The notes under the pieces: model-generated
What the model saw: the letters and a program-made list of their open reading frames with translations, nothing else
The model's database searches: none
What the model was told of the DNA's origin: nothing
Shown: positions 46,101-52,531 of the stretch, in pieces
Layout: every line of letters starts with the position of its first letter
Numbering within the stretch: the stretch's first letter is position 1
Translations under genes and position numbers: made by a program
From: VAXT01 sp035318925
GTDB taxonomy: Bacteria; Actinomycetota; Thermoleophilia; Gaiellales; Gaiellaceae
Direction: 5' to 3'
DNA: 64,000 bases
NCBI GenBank assembly: GCA_035318925.1
Contig: DATHDS010000025.1
Coordinates: forward strand, 1-64,000

Positions 46101-49100
46101 GTCATCGAGCGCGACACGACGAACCTCGTCAGCGGCGCCTGCGATCCGTTCCCGGGCAGCTGGAGCGCGGTCACCTCACCCGACTCGACGATCTCCGCCG
46201 GCCATTGCTACCAGTACCGCTACCGCGTCTCGGACAACGTCGGCAACAACGCCGTCTACACCTCGACGAACGTCGTCAAGGTCTCCGTCAGCGCGCCGAG
46301 CGCGCCGGCCCTGACGCTCGCCGAGGCGCCGAGCAACGCAAATCAGTTCGTCGCCGGCACGACCCTCTTCTACAACCCGACCGGCGCCAACTCGGCCACC
46401 TTCACCGTCACCGCAATCGTGGCCGACTCCGGCGGCTCCGGCATCGACCGGATCAGCTTCCCGGCGCTCGCCGGGATGACCGGTGGCGGCGACGACACGA
46501 CGAGCCCGTACCTGGGCAGTTACGACTGGAACTCCGGCAGCAGCGCCTCCGGTGCGCAGACGGTGACCGTCCACAACAACGCGGGCCTAACGAGCTCGGC
46601 GACCTTCACCGTCACGCCCGACACGGCTCCCCCGACCGGCCAGAGCGCGACCGTCACCGGTGGCTACTACACGAGTCTCTCGGTCCCGGTCACGCTCGCG
46701 AACGGCTCCGACGCGCTCTCGGGCGTCGACGCTTCCTCGGCAGTGCTCGAGCGCGAGACCGCGACGCTCGCCAACGGCAGTTGCGTCGGCTGGTCGGGCA
46801 GCTGGAACACGGTCAGCCTCACCGGCGGCGCGGACACGACCGTGCAGTCGAACCACTGCTACCACTACCGCTACTCGATCTCGGACAACGTCGGCAACCA
46901 GTCCGGCCCCTCCACCTCGAGCGCCGACGCGAAGGTCGACGCAACGAACCCGGTCACGGGCGACGACGCGCCGGCCGGCTGGAGCAACGCCGCCGTGACG
47001 GTGACGCTGTCCGTCACCGAGACGGGCTCGGGCGTCGCCTCCACTGTCTACCGCGTCGACGGCGGCTCGTACCAGGCCGGCACCACGATCCTGATCCCGG
47101 CCCCAGCCGATCACTCGAACGACGGCGTGCACACGATCGACTACCGCTCGACCGACAACGCTGGTAACGCCGAACCGCTCCAGACGACGGCGGTTCGCAT
47201 CGACACGACGCTCCCGACGACGACCGACGACGCCCCCGCCGGTTGGCGCGACTCGGCGGTCACCGTCACGCTGAGCCCGGCCGACGCCCTCTCGGGCATC
47301 GCCTCGACGCAGTACCGCATCGACGGCGGATCCTTCCAGAGCGGCGTCTCGATCTCGGTCCCGGCTCCGGCCGACCACTCGAACGACGGCGTGCACACGA
47401 TCGACTACCGCTCGACCGACAACGCTGGTAACGCCGAGCCGCTCCAGACGACGGCGGTTCGCATCGACACGCAGCTGCCGAGCGGCGCGCTGACCGCGCC
47501 CGTCGACGGTGCCCACGTGAACGGCTCGGTCGCGATCTCGGCCTCCGCAGGCGACCTGCCCTCGGGAGTCGCCTCGGTCGAGTTCCTCGTCCGGCCGAAC
47601 GGCTCCGGCTCCTTCAGCACGATCTCGACGGACACAACGGCGCCCTACGACGCCGCCTGGGATTCCACGGGCGCGGCCGAGGGCGATGCAGAACTCGAGG
47701 TCGTCGTCGTCGACAATGCGGGCCTCTCGGTCACCTCCGCGATTCGCACGGTCGTCGTCGACAACCCGCCGGTGCCGACGCTCGCCGATCCGGGCGCGAA
47801 CCTGGCGGGCTCCGTGACGCTGAATGCGGCGTCCCAGGCCGATACCGCCCAGGTCGTCTTCGAGCGCAGCCCGGCCGGCGCGGGCACGTGGACGCAGATC
47901 GCAACCGACACGAGCGCACCGTTCTCGGCCGACTTCGATACGACCAGCGTCGGGGACGGCCACTACGACTTCCGCGCCGTCGCCACAGACCTCGGCGGCT
48001 TCGACGGCACGAGCGCACTCCGTACCGCGCTCGTGGACAACACCGCGCCGGGCGTGTCCGTGAGCGATCCGGCGGACGGCGCGGTCGTCGGCGGGGCGAA
48101 CGTCCACATCGCTGCGATCGCATCTGACCTCGGCGCGGGCGTCGCGTCCGTGCGCTTCGAGCAGCGACCGGCAGGTAGTGGCGCATTCACGGCGGTCGGC
48201 ACCGACACAACGCAGCCGTACGAGGCGAGCTGGGATGCAACCGGTCTCAGCGGAAGCTACGAGCTCCGAGCGGTCGCGACCGACGCTGCGGGCAACCCGG
48301 CGACCGCGACCACCGTCACGGTGACCGTCGACACGACGGCCGCAAGCGTGACGCTCGAGGACCCGGGCGCGCTCCTCCGTGGCGTCGTCAACCTCGCGGC
48401 AAACGCACCGAGCGGTGCCGTGGCGAGCGTCTCCTTCGAGCGCCGCCCGGCCGGTGGCAGTTGGACGAGGATCGCCCTCGACACGACTCGGCCGTGGAGC
48501 GCGGCGTTCGACACGAAGAGCGTCGCCGACGGCGTCTACGACCTGCGGGCCCAGGCGCTCGGCGGCGCAGGGCAGGTGCTCGCAACGCACTCGCGCGACC
48601 GCATCTCGATCGACAACACGGCGCCCACGATGCTCTCGGTGACCCCGGCGGACGGCTCGGTCGTCTCGCCGGTGACGAGCATCGCGCTCGTCGCAAGCGA
48701 GCCGGTCTCCGCGGTTCAGGGCGCCACCCTCGACGGCTCTGCAGCCCCGGCGCAGATCTCCGGCTCCGACGTCACGTTTTCGACCAGCCCGCTCGGCCTC
48801 GGTGCCCACACGCTGATCGGTGCCTTCGTCGACGCAGCCGGCAACAGGGGTGCCTTCGCCGTTCACTTCACGGTCAAGGTCAAGGCCCATGCACCGCTCA
48901 TCCTCCGGGTGGACAAGCCCAAGACCGCGACTCGGTCCCGCGGGACCGAGTGCGTCTTCGGCGTCTCGATCTTCCTCTCGGGCCATGCCCGGGTTCAAGC
49001 CACCCTCGTGAGCCCGACGGGCCGGCGGCTCCGCGCGCTGAAGACGAACCTGTCCGCCGGCCGGCACTCGCTGCGCTTCATCGTCCCAACCGCCTCGCTC

Positions 49101-49508
49101 CCCCCGGGCCGGTACACAATCCTCGTCGTCGCGACCGCCCCAGACGGGTCGAAAGCACACAAGCGCGTGTACGTGAAGGTCGCCGCCGCGCAGACGACCG
49201 TGAACACCCACGCGGAGAACACGACCATCTCGAGGGAGGTCGTGACCCCGGTCGCGCCGTCCTCCGGCCCAAGCGTCGTCGCGGCAGCCCCGGACTCCAC
49301 GACGCCGCCTGCTCGCACGAGCAAGCCCGAGCCGAAGAAGCAGCCCCCGCGCGCGAAGAACGGGGCGCTCGAGGCGGCGAGCCGCTACGCCGGCAGCTCC
49401 AGGCCGGGCCACACCTTCGCCCTGGCCGGCATCCTCCTTCTCCTCGGCGGCGCGCTCGCGTTCCTGATCAAGATGGAGCTGGGACGCATGCTCGCGCCGC
49501 GGCGTTAG
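34170..49508 (+). CDS. Giant repetitive Ig-like surface protein (about 5,100 residues)
   Basis: It starts with a signal/membrane segment (ATFLGLLACVLAAISM) and an N-terminal domain of about 390 residues containing LPYVIDPAITYV. Residues about 425-1731 are 13 tandem Ig-like repeats of about 100 residues (DNTNPTGSVTAP...WDTTAVADGLYDLRV). Mixed Ig-like modules follow: four chitobiase-C-terminal-like units, each with a C-x5-C pair (SSI.C....C..WYTS), and two OmpL47-like units (HSNDGVHTIDYRSTDNAGN). A last Ig-like domain, a Pro/Lys linker, one membrane helix (FALAGILLLLGGALAFLI) and a basic tail end it. There is no LPxTG. It should be membrane-anchored and project from the cell, as an adhesin or wall-spanning fibre. 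The ATG at 34170 was chosen over 34098 because it sits at the signal segment. Confidence 0.85.
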   Translation: MRRATFLGLLACVLAAISMTSIQGEDASSPTLLGRALHLDALGAPRPDAPLARRTAPGVDVRIDRRGFEVAGPKTLVSLNGLDTGKAGWARYARGASRRTSFGRETIVVAPQKTEQFLTVDQRQGPKTWRWRLAAGELQPIVGDDGAVGLWSGHALASVHVDPVALLDTAGHDVTPSGLRWSLARDRRGWLLELRVDDAHLPLPYVIDPAITYVAAGGGNNAGGATTLVITKPAGVVENNLLVAQVTVRGGTGIGAITSPGWTSTAPGWATLRQDYTNVNASQTFWKVAGAAEPATYTWSWGATSAKASGGIIALKGVDNAAPVDQFGGSMNGTSTTNILAPSITTQTANTMLIGLFGSTSSPSTNVTPPASMTERYEDASTSGVSTRNEGATEPFAAVGATGTRTATTDQIGSSIGQLIALKLDTTNPTGSVTAPAAAAIVRGNAVTVSSDSADGGSGVANAQFQRSPAGAGVWTNIVAADTTSPYSVAWDTTAVADGLYDLRVVTTDNAANTFTSALITNVRVDNTNPTGAVTAPAASANVRGNAVTVSSNSLDGGSGVANAQFQRSPAGGGVWTNIGAADTTSPYSVAWDTTAVADGLYDLRVITTDNAGNTFTSALITNVRVDNTNPTGSVTAPAASANVTGNAVTVSSNSLDGGSGVANAQFQRSPAGGGVWTNIGAADTTSPYSVAWDTTAVADGLYDLRVITTDNAGNTFTSALITNVRVDNTNPTGAVTAPAASANVRGNAVTVSSDSADGGSGVANAQFQRSPAGGGVWTTISIDNSSPYSIAWDTTAVADGLYDLRVITTDNVGKTFTSALITNVRVDNTNPTGSLTAPASAAIVRGNAVTVSSNSLDGGSGVASAAFQRSPAGVGVWTTISTDNSSPYSIAWDTTAVADGLYDLRVITTDNAGNTFTSGLVTNVRVDNTNPTGSVTAPAASANVTGNAVTVSSNSLDGGSGVANAQFQRSPAGGGTWTNIGAADTTSPYSVAWDTTAVADGLYDLQVITTDNAGNTFTSPLITNVRVDNTNPTGSVTAPASSANVRGAAVTVSSDSADAGSGVANAQFQRSPAGAGVWTNIGAADTTSPYSVAWDTTSLADGLYDLRVITTDNVGKTFTSALVTNVRVDNTNPTGAVTGPASGVTVRGNAVTVTSDSADGGSGVANAQFQRSPAGGGVWTNIGAADTTSPYSVAWDTTAVADGLYDLRVVTTDSAGNTFNSAFVTNVRVDNTNPTGSVTAPAASANVRGAAVTVSSDSADGGSGVANAQFQRSPAGGGVWTNIGAADTTSPYSVAWDTTALADGLYDLRVITTDNVGNTFTSALVTNVRVDNTNPTGSITAPAASANVRGVVVTVSSNSADGGSGVQQADFQRSPAGAGTWTTIATDNSSPYSVAWDTTAVADGLYDLRGVTTDNAGNTFTSALVTNVRVDNTNPTGSITAPAASANVRGAAVTVSSNSADGGSGVQQADFQRSPAGAGTWTTIATDNSSPYSVAWATTAVADGLYDLRVVTTDNAGNSLTSVLVTNVRVDNTNPSGSVTAPAASANVNGAAVTVSSNSADGGSGVANAQFQRSPAGSGVWTNIGAADTTSPYSVAWDTTAVADGLYDLRVVTTDNAGNSLTSVLVTNVRVDNTNPTGSVTAPGAGANVTGNAVPVSSDSADGGSGVASAQFQRSPAGAGVWTTIATDNSSPYSVAWDTTALADGSYDLRLITTDNAGNTFTSAVRTVTVDNSAPAAPALSFDSFTNASATGSTVYYRTGVAGGFTVTGTASDPQSGLDYLTFPGLGSGWTGGGADMSAPYNGVYTFNTSANDPTEPNDVTATNNVGITSSPASFTVTPDSLAPVSSILCDGGTCAGGWYTSAVSVSLSANDGGSGLQEIRFTTDGTDPSPINGSVYATPFSVPATMTVKFRSYDTVGNEEAVASQLVRIDTSAPSAPSLTLSESPASGNQHVSGATLYYNPQGGNSGSFTVDASASDAQSGIEKVTFPALTGMTGGGDDTSSPYQGFYSWTASTTGSGAQTVTARNNAALTSSANFTVTPDTTAPGSQTATLVGGLYYTSASVAFTTGDGSDSGAGLNTSSGLVERASATLSNGTCTGGFSSFGGSYSSPDSSVVSGNCYRYRFTIADNVGNVSIAVVTADAKVDTSAPTGTMGDPGANLRGTVALTSTNGDPESGVATVTYQHSPAGQNTWTANAASWDTTGVADGLYDLRVTVTNNAGTTTNSAIVANRRIDNTAPSASMDDPGSPLSETVTLTSTASDVSGSGLDTATFQYSYQGTGPWTTIGTDSSAPFSVDWDTTAGLDGRYNLRVIASDVAGNSTTSSTVTNRKIQNLPPLVNITAPGNYINAASPSPFTITTTTETPQFAADNVEFFRCTDGSANCSTGIFASIGVDFTSPYTASWAQASEPEGNRTLKAVVTDVDGGTGEDIFNVTIDRTAPTGSITGPGGGAYVGGTTVAVSSDSADTLSGVGQVVFQRSPAGQNIWAAIATDTTLPYSVNWDTTSLSDGAFDLRAVTTDLAGNSFNGPVRTVNVDNTGPTATQDDPGANLRARATLSSSSSDPAGIAQVVFQRSAAGQSTWTPIATDTTFPYSTSFDTTAVADGLYDFRIVATDSVGNPTSSAPVVNRRVDNTSPSATMTSPGANIRATVSLGSTTSDSGSGMASVRYERSPAGQNTWTAIGTSSTSPYSLNFDSTAVGDGLYDLRAVATDVAGNSTTSAAVTGIRVDNTPPDATMNDPGANIGGTIGLTSTTSDGGSGINTVTYQYSQAGQASWTTTPASWNTTLLGDGLYDLRVIATDNAGNSTTSAVVADRRVDNGAPTISISQPGTYVNGSDADPFTVTASSPDTDLANVQFFACDNASANCSAGNWVLLGTDTSAPYSAAWVLPGADGNRALRALATDLASNAGQAIHNVLVDRAAPSGGSVSYLDGYDTTGSLAITTSNGTDSGSGVDAASGVIQRDAVALAAGACDTFAGSWTSVTSPDSVASGNCYAYRYRIADLAGNVATYPSGNVAKVDTSAPSVPSISFSSLTNAVTSGQTVYFRAGVAGGFTVTGSSSDGQSGIASYAFPALGSGWSGSPSGASDAYSFSSSAADPTEPLNVTVQNNAGLTSSPGAFTVTADGTAPVSSIACDSSACSGGWYTSAVSVSLSASDAGSGLQEIRFTTDGTDPSPINGTVYSAPFSVGVTTTVKFRAYDQLGNEESVGSQLVQVDSSAPSAPTLSFGSFQNAVLAGGVIWYRPSASSGQFAVTASSSDSESGIAGYTFPAPATGWSRSISGATATYSHSGSPSNPVEPNDVSAQNNAGLSSAPTSFTADPDGTAPLSSITCDGAACSAGWYTSSVSVSLSASDTESGLAEIRYTTDGSDPGPGNGAVYSGAFSVGTTTTVRYRAYDQLGNEEAIGQQLIRIDGSAPAAPALSLSESPASPNQHVSGTTLYYNPQGSSSGTFTVDAATSDPGSGIDRVSFAALTGMTGGGDDTTSPYQATYDWSSGSSASGAQTVVAHNNAGLTSSATFTVTPDTTAPSGQTIDNDGGPYYTTLSVSLTIANGSDSGSGLDASSGVVERQSATLTSDSCVTWSGWSPVSLVGGADTSVVAGNCYRYRYSISDNVGNQSSPSSTSGTAKIDTSAPSAPTISFSALTNASVSGQTVYFRSGAAGGFTVTADSNDAQSGIDFYAFPTLGPGWSGTTSGAATDYTFSSSASDPAEPNNVTAQNNAGVTSSPSSFTVTPDGTAPASSISCDSAACAGNWYTSSVSVALSASDAASGVQEIRYTTDGSVPGPGNGTVYSTPFSLGATTTVKFRAYDLVGNAESVNTQLVQIDTSAPAAPALTLSESPASAKQYVSGTTLFYNPQGANAGNFTVDAATSDAQSGIDHVAFPALGGMTGGGNDSSSPYQGSYSWTSASGASGAQTVTAHNNAGLTSSASFAVTPDTAPPTGGSVDYVDGYAVGSVTITTADGADALSGVDAASGVIERDTTNLVSGACDPFPGSWSAVTSPDSTISAGHCYQYRYRVSDNVGNNAVYTSTNVVKVSVSAPSAPALTLAEAPSNANQFVAGTTLFYNPTGANSATFTVTAIVADSGGSGIDRISFPALAGMTGGGDDTTSPYLGSYDWNSGSSASGAQTVTVHNNAGLTSSATFTVTPDTAPPTGQSATVTGGYYTSLSVPVTLANGSDALSGVDASSAVLERETATLANGSCVGWSGSWNTVSLTGGADTTVQSNHCYHYRYSISDNVGNQSGPSTSSADAKVDATNPVTGDDAPAGWSNAAVTVTLSVTETGSGVASTVYRVDGGSYQAGTTILIPAPADHSNDGVHTIDYRSTDNAGNAEPLQTTAVRIDTTLPTTTDDAPAGWRDSAVTVTLSPADALSGIASTQYRIDGGSFQSGVSISVPAPADHSNDGVHTIDYRSTDNAGNAEPLQTTAVRIDTQLPSGALTAPVDGAHVNGSVAISASAGDLPSGVASVEFLVRPNGSGSFSTISTDTTAPYDAAWDSTGAAEGDAELEVVVVDNAGLSVTSAIRTVVVDNPPVPTLADPGANLAGSVTLNAASQADTAQVVFERSPAGAGTWTQIATDTSAPFSADFDTTSVGDGHYDFRAVATDLGGFDGTSALRTALVDNTAPGVSVSDPADGAVVGGANVHIAAIASDLGAGVASVRFEQRPAGSGAFTAVGTDTTQPYEASWDATGLSGSYELRAVATDAAGNPATATTVTVTVDTTAASVTLEDPGALLRGVVNLAANAPSGAVASVSFERRPAGGSWTRIALDTTRPWSAAFDTKSVADGVYDLRAQALGGAGQVLATHSRDRISIDNTAPTMLSVTPADGSVVSPVTSIALVASEPVSAVQGATLDGSAAPAQISGSDVTFSTSPLGLGAHTLIGAFVDAAGNRGAFAVHFTVKVKAHAPLILRVDKPKTATRSRGTECVFGVSIFLSGHARVQATLVSPTGRRLRALKTNLSAGRHSLRFIVPTASLPPGRYTILVVATAPDGSKAHKRVYVKVAAAQTTVNTHAENTTISREVVTPVAPSSGPSVVAAAPDSTTPPARTSKPEPKKQPPRAKNGALEAASRYAGSSRPGHTFALAGILLLLGGALAFLIKMELGRMLAPRR
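35442..39362 (+). repeat. Thirteen tandem ~300-bp repeats inside the giant gene
   Basis: Units begin at 35442, 35745, 36048, 36351, 36651, 36951, 37254, 37557, 37860, 38163, 38463, 38763 and 39066. Lengths are 303 or 300 bp (last 297). The 303-bp units contain WTNI-AADTTSPYS, the 300-bp units WTTI-TDNSSPYS. Stretches of tens of bases are identical between units, so copy number may vary by recombination or be mis-assembled. Confidence 0.9.
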
Positions 49509-50254
49509 CGAACGAGCACCTCGACGGCGAAAGCCGCTGCAATCGCCAGCAGCGCTGCTCCGATCCCCCGCCGCAACTGTGTCTCCGAGATGCGGCCGGT
49601 GACTCTGGCCCCGAACCATGCGCCCGGAAGGGCTCCCGCAAGCCCGGCCGCTACGAGATCCCATTCGACCTCGAGGCGGGCCGCGTGCGCGGCGAATCCG
49701 GCGACTCCGAGAAAGAAGCCGACGACGAGGTTCGTGCCGACGGCGCGCCGCGTGTCCAGCCCGACCGAGCGCAGCAGCGCGGGCATCCGCAAGGTGCCGA
49801 GGATGACCCCGAGCGCCCCGCCGACCAGGCCGATCACGAAGCCGAACGCAGCGGCGGAGCGAAGGCGCGGCGACGGAGCCGGCCGTGCTCGAAACGGCGC
49901 GATGAGCAGGTCGACCCCGTTCCAGGCCAGGACGGCCGCGATCCCCCCGAGGAGCGCCCGCGTCGGAACCAGGTGGCCCGTCAACGCGCCAATGACCGCG
50001 CCGACCACCGAGGTCGGAGCCATCCACGCGACCACGCGCCAGTCCACCCGTCCCTCACGCGCGTGACGGAGCCCACCGGAGGCCGCCGCCGCGGCGCTGA
50101 TCGCGATGTTCGTCCCGGCGGCCGCGCTCGCGTTCCCCGCAGCGAGCAGCATCGCCGGCAGCCGCAACGTGCCGAGCACGAGGCCCACGGCCGAGCCGAG
50201 ATATCCCGCGACGAACGACGCCGCGAAGGCTAGGAGGAGCTGCCAGGCCTCCAG
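49505..50254 (-). CDS. TauE/SafE-family sulfite/anion exporter-like permease
   Basis: The protein has about 249 residues and about eight hydrophobic segments. It shows the two-fold repeat typical of TauE/SafE: GYLGSAVGLVLGTLRLPAML near the start and GLVGGALGVILGTLRMPALL in the middle. Family members are implicated in export of sulfite, sulfoacetate or other organic anions; the substrate here is unknown. No ATG or GTG stands at the right place. A CTG at 50254 has GAGGAG 5 bp upstream and begins just before the first membrane segment, so it is the chosen start, inside the end of the adenosyltransferase gene. Its 3' end overlaps the convergent giant gene by 4 bp. Confidence 0.75.
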   Translation of the reverse strand: MEAWQLLLAFAASFVAGYLGSAVGLVLGTLRLPAMLLAAGNASAAAGTNIAISAAAAASGGLRHAREGRVDWRVVAWMAPTSVVGAVIGALTGHLVPTRALLGGIAAVLAWNGVDLLIAPFRARPAPSPRLRSAAAFGFVIGLVGGALGVILGTLRMPALLRSVGLDTRRAVGTNLVVGFFLGVAGFAAHAARLEVEWDLVAAGLAGALPGAWFGARVTGRISETQLRRGIGAALLAIAAAFAVEVLVR

Positions 50255-50811
50255 AGCGGCTCCTCGGCGCCTGCGTTCGCCGCCCGCGCGAGGATGAAGA
50301 GGAGGTCGGAGAGGCGGTTCAGATAGACGAGCGCGAGCTGGTTCAACTCCAGCTCCTCGGCCGCTTCGAGCGCTTTCCGCTCGGCACGGCGACAAACGGC
50401 GCGCGCGACATGGAGCCGCGCCGCCAGTTCTGACCCGCCCGGAAGGACGAAGCTCGTCAGCTCCGGAAGGTCGGCGTTGAACCGGTCGCAGTCGCGCTCG
50501 AGGGCGGTGATCTGCTCGTGCGTGATCCGAAGGCGGTCGGTGACCCCGAACGGAACCGAGAGGTCTGCCCCGAGGTCGAAGAGCTCGTTCTGAACGCGCG
50601 TCAGCACTTGACGAAGCTCGTCCGGGACGTCGGTCGCGAGCACCAGGCCGAGCAGCGAGTTCAGCTCGTCGACACCGCCGAACGCCGCGATCCGGCAGTC
50701 GATCTTCGGGACGCGGGTGCCGTCGCCGAGGCTCGTCTCGCCGCGGTCGCCGCCGCCCGTGTAGATCCGGGTCAGTCGGACCGGCTCATCCCGCTCGCGG
50801 GGCATGGGCAT
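50230..50811 (-). CDS. Cob(I)alamin adenosyltransferase, PduO type
   Basis: The 193-residue protein carries the ATP-binding N-terminus TRIYTGGGDRGETSLGDG (about 14-31), FGGVDELNSLLG, and the C-terminal RAVCRRAERKAL and LVYLNRLSDLLFILAR helices of the PduO/MMAB family. It makes adenosylcobalamin from ATP and cob(I)alamin, the cofactor of methylmalonyl-CoA mutase, whose two subunits are encoded elsewhere in the window. The ATG at 50811 is preceded within a few bases by TAATCT, suggesting a leaderless transcript. It is divergent from the GNAT gene with only 12 bp between start codons. Confidence 0.92.
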   Translation of the reverse strand: MPMPRERDEPVRLTRIYTGGGDRGETSLGDGTRVPKIDCRIAAFGGVDELNSLLGLVLATDVPDELRQVLTRVQNELFDLGADLSVPFGVTDRLRITHEQITALERDCDRFNADLPELTSFVLPGGSELAARLHVARAVCRRAERKALEAAEELELNQLALVYLNRLSDLLFILARAANAGAEEPLWRPGSSS

Positions 50812-50817
50812 AGATTA
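50811..50817. promoter_or_regulatory. Overlapping divergent -10 elements
   Basis: TAGATTA (50811-50817) contains TAGATT on the plus strand, 7 bp before the GNAT ATG at 50824, and TAATCT on the minus strand, directly at the adenosyltransferase ATG at 50811. With only 12 bp between start codons, at least one promoter must overlap coding sequence or give a leaderless mRNA. The -10 assignments are tentative. Confidence 0.35.
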
Positions 50818-50823
50818 CGGCGC

Positions 50824-51273
50824 ATGGACATCCGACCGGCCCGGGATGGCGAGGTGGACGCGATCGCCGAGCTCTATGCCCGTTCGCAACGCCGCATGAC
50901 CTACCTCCCGCCCATGCCCGACGAGCACATCCCGCTCGTCGCCGGGATGATCGGCCGCCACGACGAGCTCTGGCTTGCCGAGGAAGAGGGGCGCATCCTC
51001 GGGTTCGTCTCCATCGACCATTCGCAGTCCGACGGCTGGGAGGTGCTCGAGCGGCTATTCGTCGAGCCCGACGTGCAGAACCGGGGAATCGGCACGGCCC
51101 TCCTCGAGCAGGCAAAGGCGCTGCGGCCGGACGGTCTTGTGCTCTGGCTGTTCCAGAAGAACACGGGGGCAATCCGCTTCTATGAGCGGCACGGCTTCAG
51201 ACTCGTGAAGCTCACCGACGGCGCCGAGAACATGGAACACGAGCCGGACGCGCTCTATGAGTGGCGGCCCTAG
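50824..51273 (+). CDS. GNAT-family N-acetyltransferase
   Basis: The 149-residue protein is a full GNAT domain: MDIRPARDGEVDAIAELYAR, the strand ILGFVSIDHS, the acetyl-CoA-binding motif VQNRGIGTALLEQA (Q/RxxGxG/A) and NTGAIRFYERHGF. It transfers an acetyl group from acetyl-CoA to an amine; the substrate, whether a small molecule or a protein N-terminus, cannot be deduced. The open frame extends upstream but only as antisense of the adenosyltransferase. No ribosome-binding site precedes the ATG, consistent with leaderless translation. Confidence 0.9.
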   Translation: MDIRPARDGEVDAIAELYARSQRRMTYLPPMPDEHIPLVAGMIGRHDELWLAEEEGRILGFVSIDHSQSDGWEVLERLFVEPDVQNRGIGTALLEQAKALRPDGLVLWLFQKNTGAIRFYERHGFRLVKLTDGAENMEHEPDALYEWRP

Positions 51274-51293
51274 CCCCCGAACTTCTGGCTGCA

Positions 51294-52457
51294 CTATCCC
51301 TGCGCCAGGGCCGGCTCCTGGAGGCCGAGGATCGAGCGTGCGATGACGAGCCGCTGGATCTCGCTTGTGCCCTCGTAGATCTCCGTGATCTTCGCGTCGC
51401 GGTAGTAGCGCTCGACCGGGAACTCCTTCGTGTAGCCGTACCCGCCTAGGATCTGGATCGCCTCGCCGGTCTGGCGCCGCGCCATCTCCGAGGCAAACAG
51501 CTTCGCCTTCGCGCCCGCTTCCGTGTGCGGGCGGCCCTGCTGCTTGAGCCAGGCGGCCCGGTAGATGAGCAGGCGGGCGGCGTCGATCTGGGTCGCCATG
51601 TCGGCGAGCTTCCACTGGATGGCCTGGAACTCGGCGATGCGCTTGCCGAACTGCTTGCGCTCGAGCGCGTAGTTCCGCGCAAAGTCGTACGCGGCCTGGG
51701 CGATCCCGAGGGCCTGGGCGCCGATCCCGATCCGGCCGCCGTCGAGCGTCGCCATCGCGACGGCGAAGCCCTTCCCCTCCTCGTGCAGTATCCGGTCCCG
51801 CGCCACGTGGGCGCCGTCAACGGCGATCGAGTTCGTGACGGAGGAGTTGAGGCCGAGCTTCTCCTCCTCCCCGGTGACGCGGATGTGATCCGCGTCGAGG
51901 ATGAACGCGGAGACCCCCTTGGCACCCGGCGTCTCCGGGTCCGTCCGCGCGAAGAGCAGGAACGTCCCTGCGAAGCGGGCGGTCGAGATGAACTGCTTCG
52001 TGCCGGAGATCGTCCAGCCGTCCTCTGCCGGCGTGGCGCTCGTCCGTAGCGAGCCCGCATCCGATCCCGCTTCGGTCTCGGTGAGCGCGAAGGCGCCGAG
52101 CACCTCGCCGCGGGCGAGCGGCGGCACGAAGCGGGAGCGCTGCTCGTTGGTGCCGAAGGTGAGGATCGGGAGCGTGACGGCGCTCGTGTGCACGGCGACC
52201 GTGACGCCGACTCCGGCGTCGGCACGCGACAGCTCCTCCAGGACGAGGATGTACGAGAGGAAATCCGCGCCCGCCCCGCCGTACTCCTCGGGCACGCAGG
52301 CGCCCATCAGCCCCAGCTCGGCGAGCTTCCCGAAGAGCTCCTTCGGAAAGTGGTGCTCGCGGTCCCACTGGGCGGCGTGCGGCTCGATCTCGGCAGCCGC
52401 GAACTCGCGTGTCAGGCTCTGGATCTCTCGTTGGTCGGCAGTCAGCTCGAAGTCCAC
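51294..52457 (-). CDS. Acyl-CoA dehydrogenase
   Basis: The 387-residue flavoprotein has the family signatures FALTETEAGSDAGSL (about residues 122-136) and QILGGYGYTKEFPVERYYRDAK, with the catalytic glutamate in YEGTSEIQR near residue 363. It oxidises acyl-CoA to trans-2-enoyl-CoA and passes electrons to ETF, encoded at 5614-7352. A short/medium-chain (butyryl-CoA-like) type is likely from the position of the catalytic glutamate. The start is a GTG at 52457. A CATAAT at about 52480-52485 on the minus strand is a possible -10. Confidence 0.93.
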   Translation of the reverse strand: MDFELTADQREIQSLTREFAAAEIEPHAAQWDREHHFPKELFGKLAELGLMGACVPEEYGGAGADFLSYILVLEELSRADAGVGVTVAVHTSAVTLPILTFGTNEQRSRFVPPLARGEVLGAFALTETEAGSDAGSLRTSATPAEDGWTISGTKQFISTARFAGTFLLFARTDPETPGAKGVSAFILDADHIRVTGEEEKLGLNSSVTNSIAVDGAHVARDRILHEEGKGFAVAMATLDGGRIGIGAQALGIAQAAYDFARNYALERKQFGKRIAEFQAIQWKLADMATQIDAARLLIYRAAWLKQQGRPHTEAGAKAKLFASEMARRQTGEAIQILGGYGYTKEFPVERYYRDAKITEIYEGTSEIQRLVIARSILGLQEPALAQG

Positions 52458-52489
52458 GCGGCGAGTATACGGCTGTCCTATTATGACAT

Positions 52490-52521
52490 GTATGTTATAA
52501 CGAATAGAACGTATCTGTTAT
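52490..52521. promoter_or_regulatory. Direct repeats in an AT-rich promoter region before the HTH gene
   Basis: GTATGTTAT (52490-52498) and GTATCTGTTAT (52511-52521) are spaced by about two helical turns in an unusually AT-rich 74-bp gap. The second lies 10 bp before the HTH gene's ATG. They are candidate autorepression sites for the encoded XRE-type protein. Confidence 0.4.
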
Positions 52522-52531
52522 CCTCCAGGCA

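Noticed and set aside
34973..47911. Many long open frames on the minus strand and in other plus frames inside the giant gene
   Set aside because: They recur with the 300/303-bp repeat period and reflect high G+C codon bias of the real frame; none shows a start signal or a recognisable domain.
49300..49508. LPxTG sortase anchor at the end of the giant protein
   Set aside because: No LPxTG-like motif precedes the last membrane helix; only a helix with a basic tail is seen.
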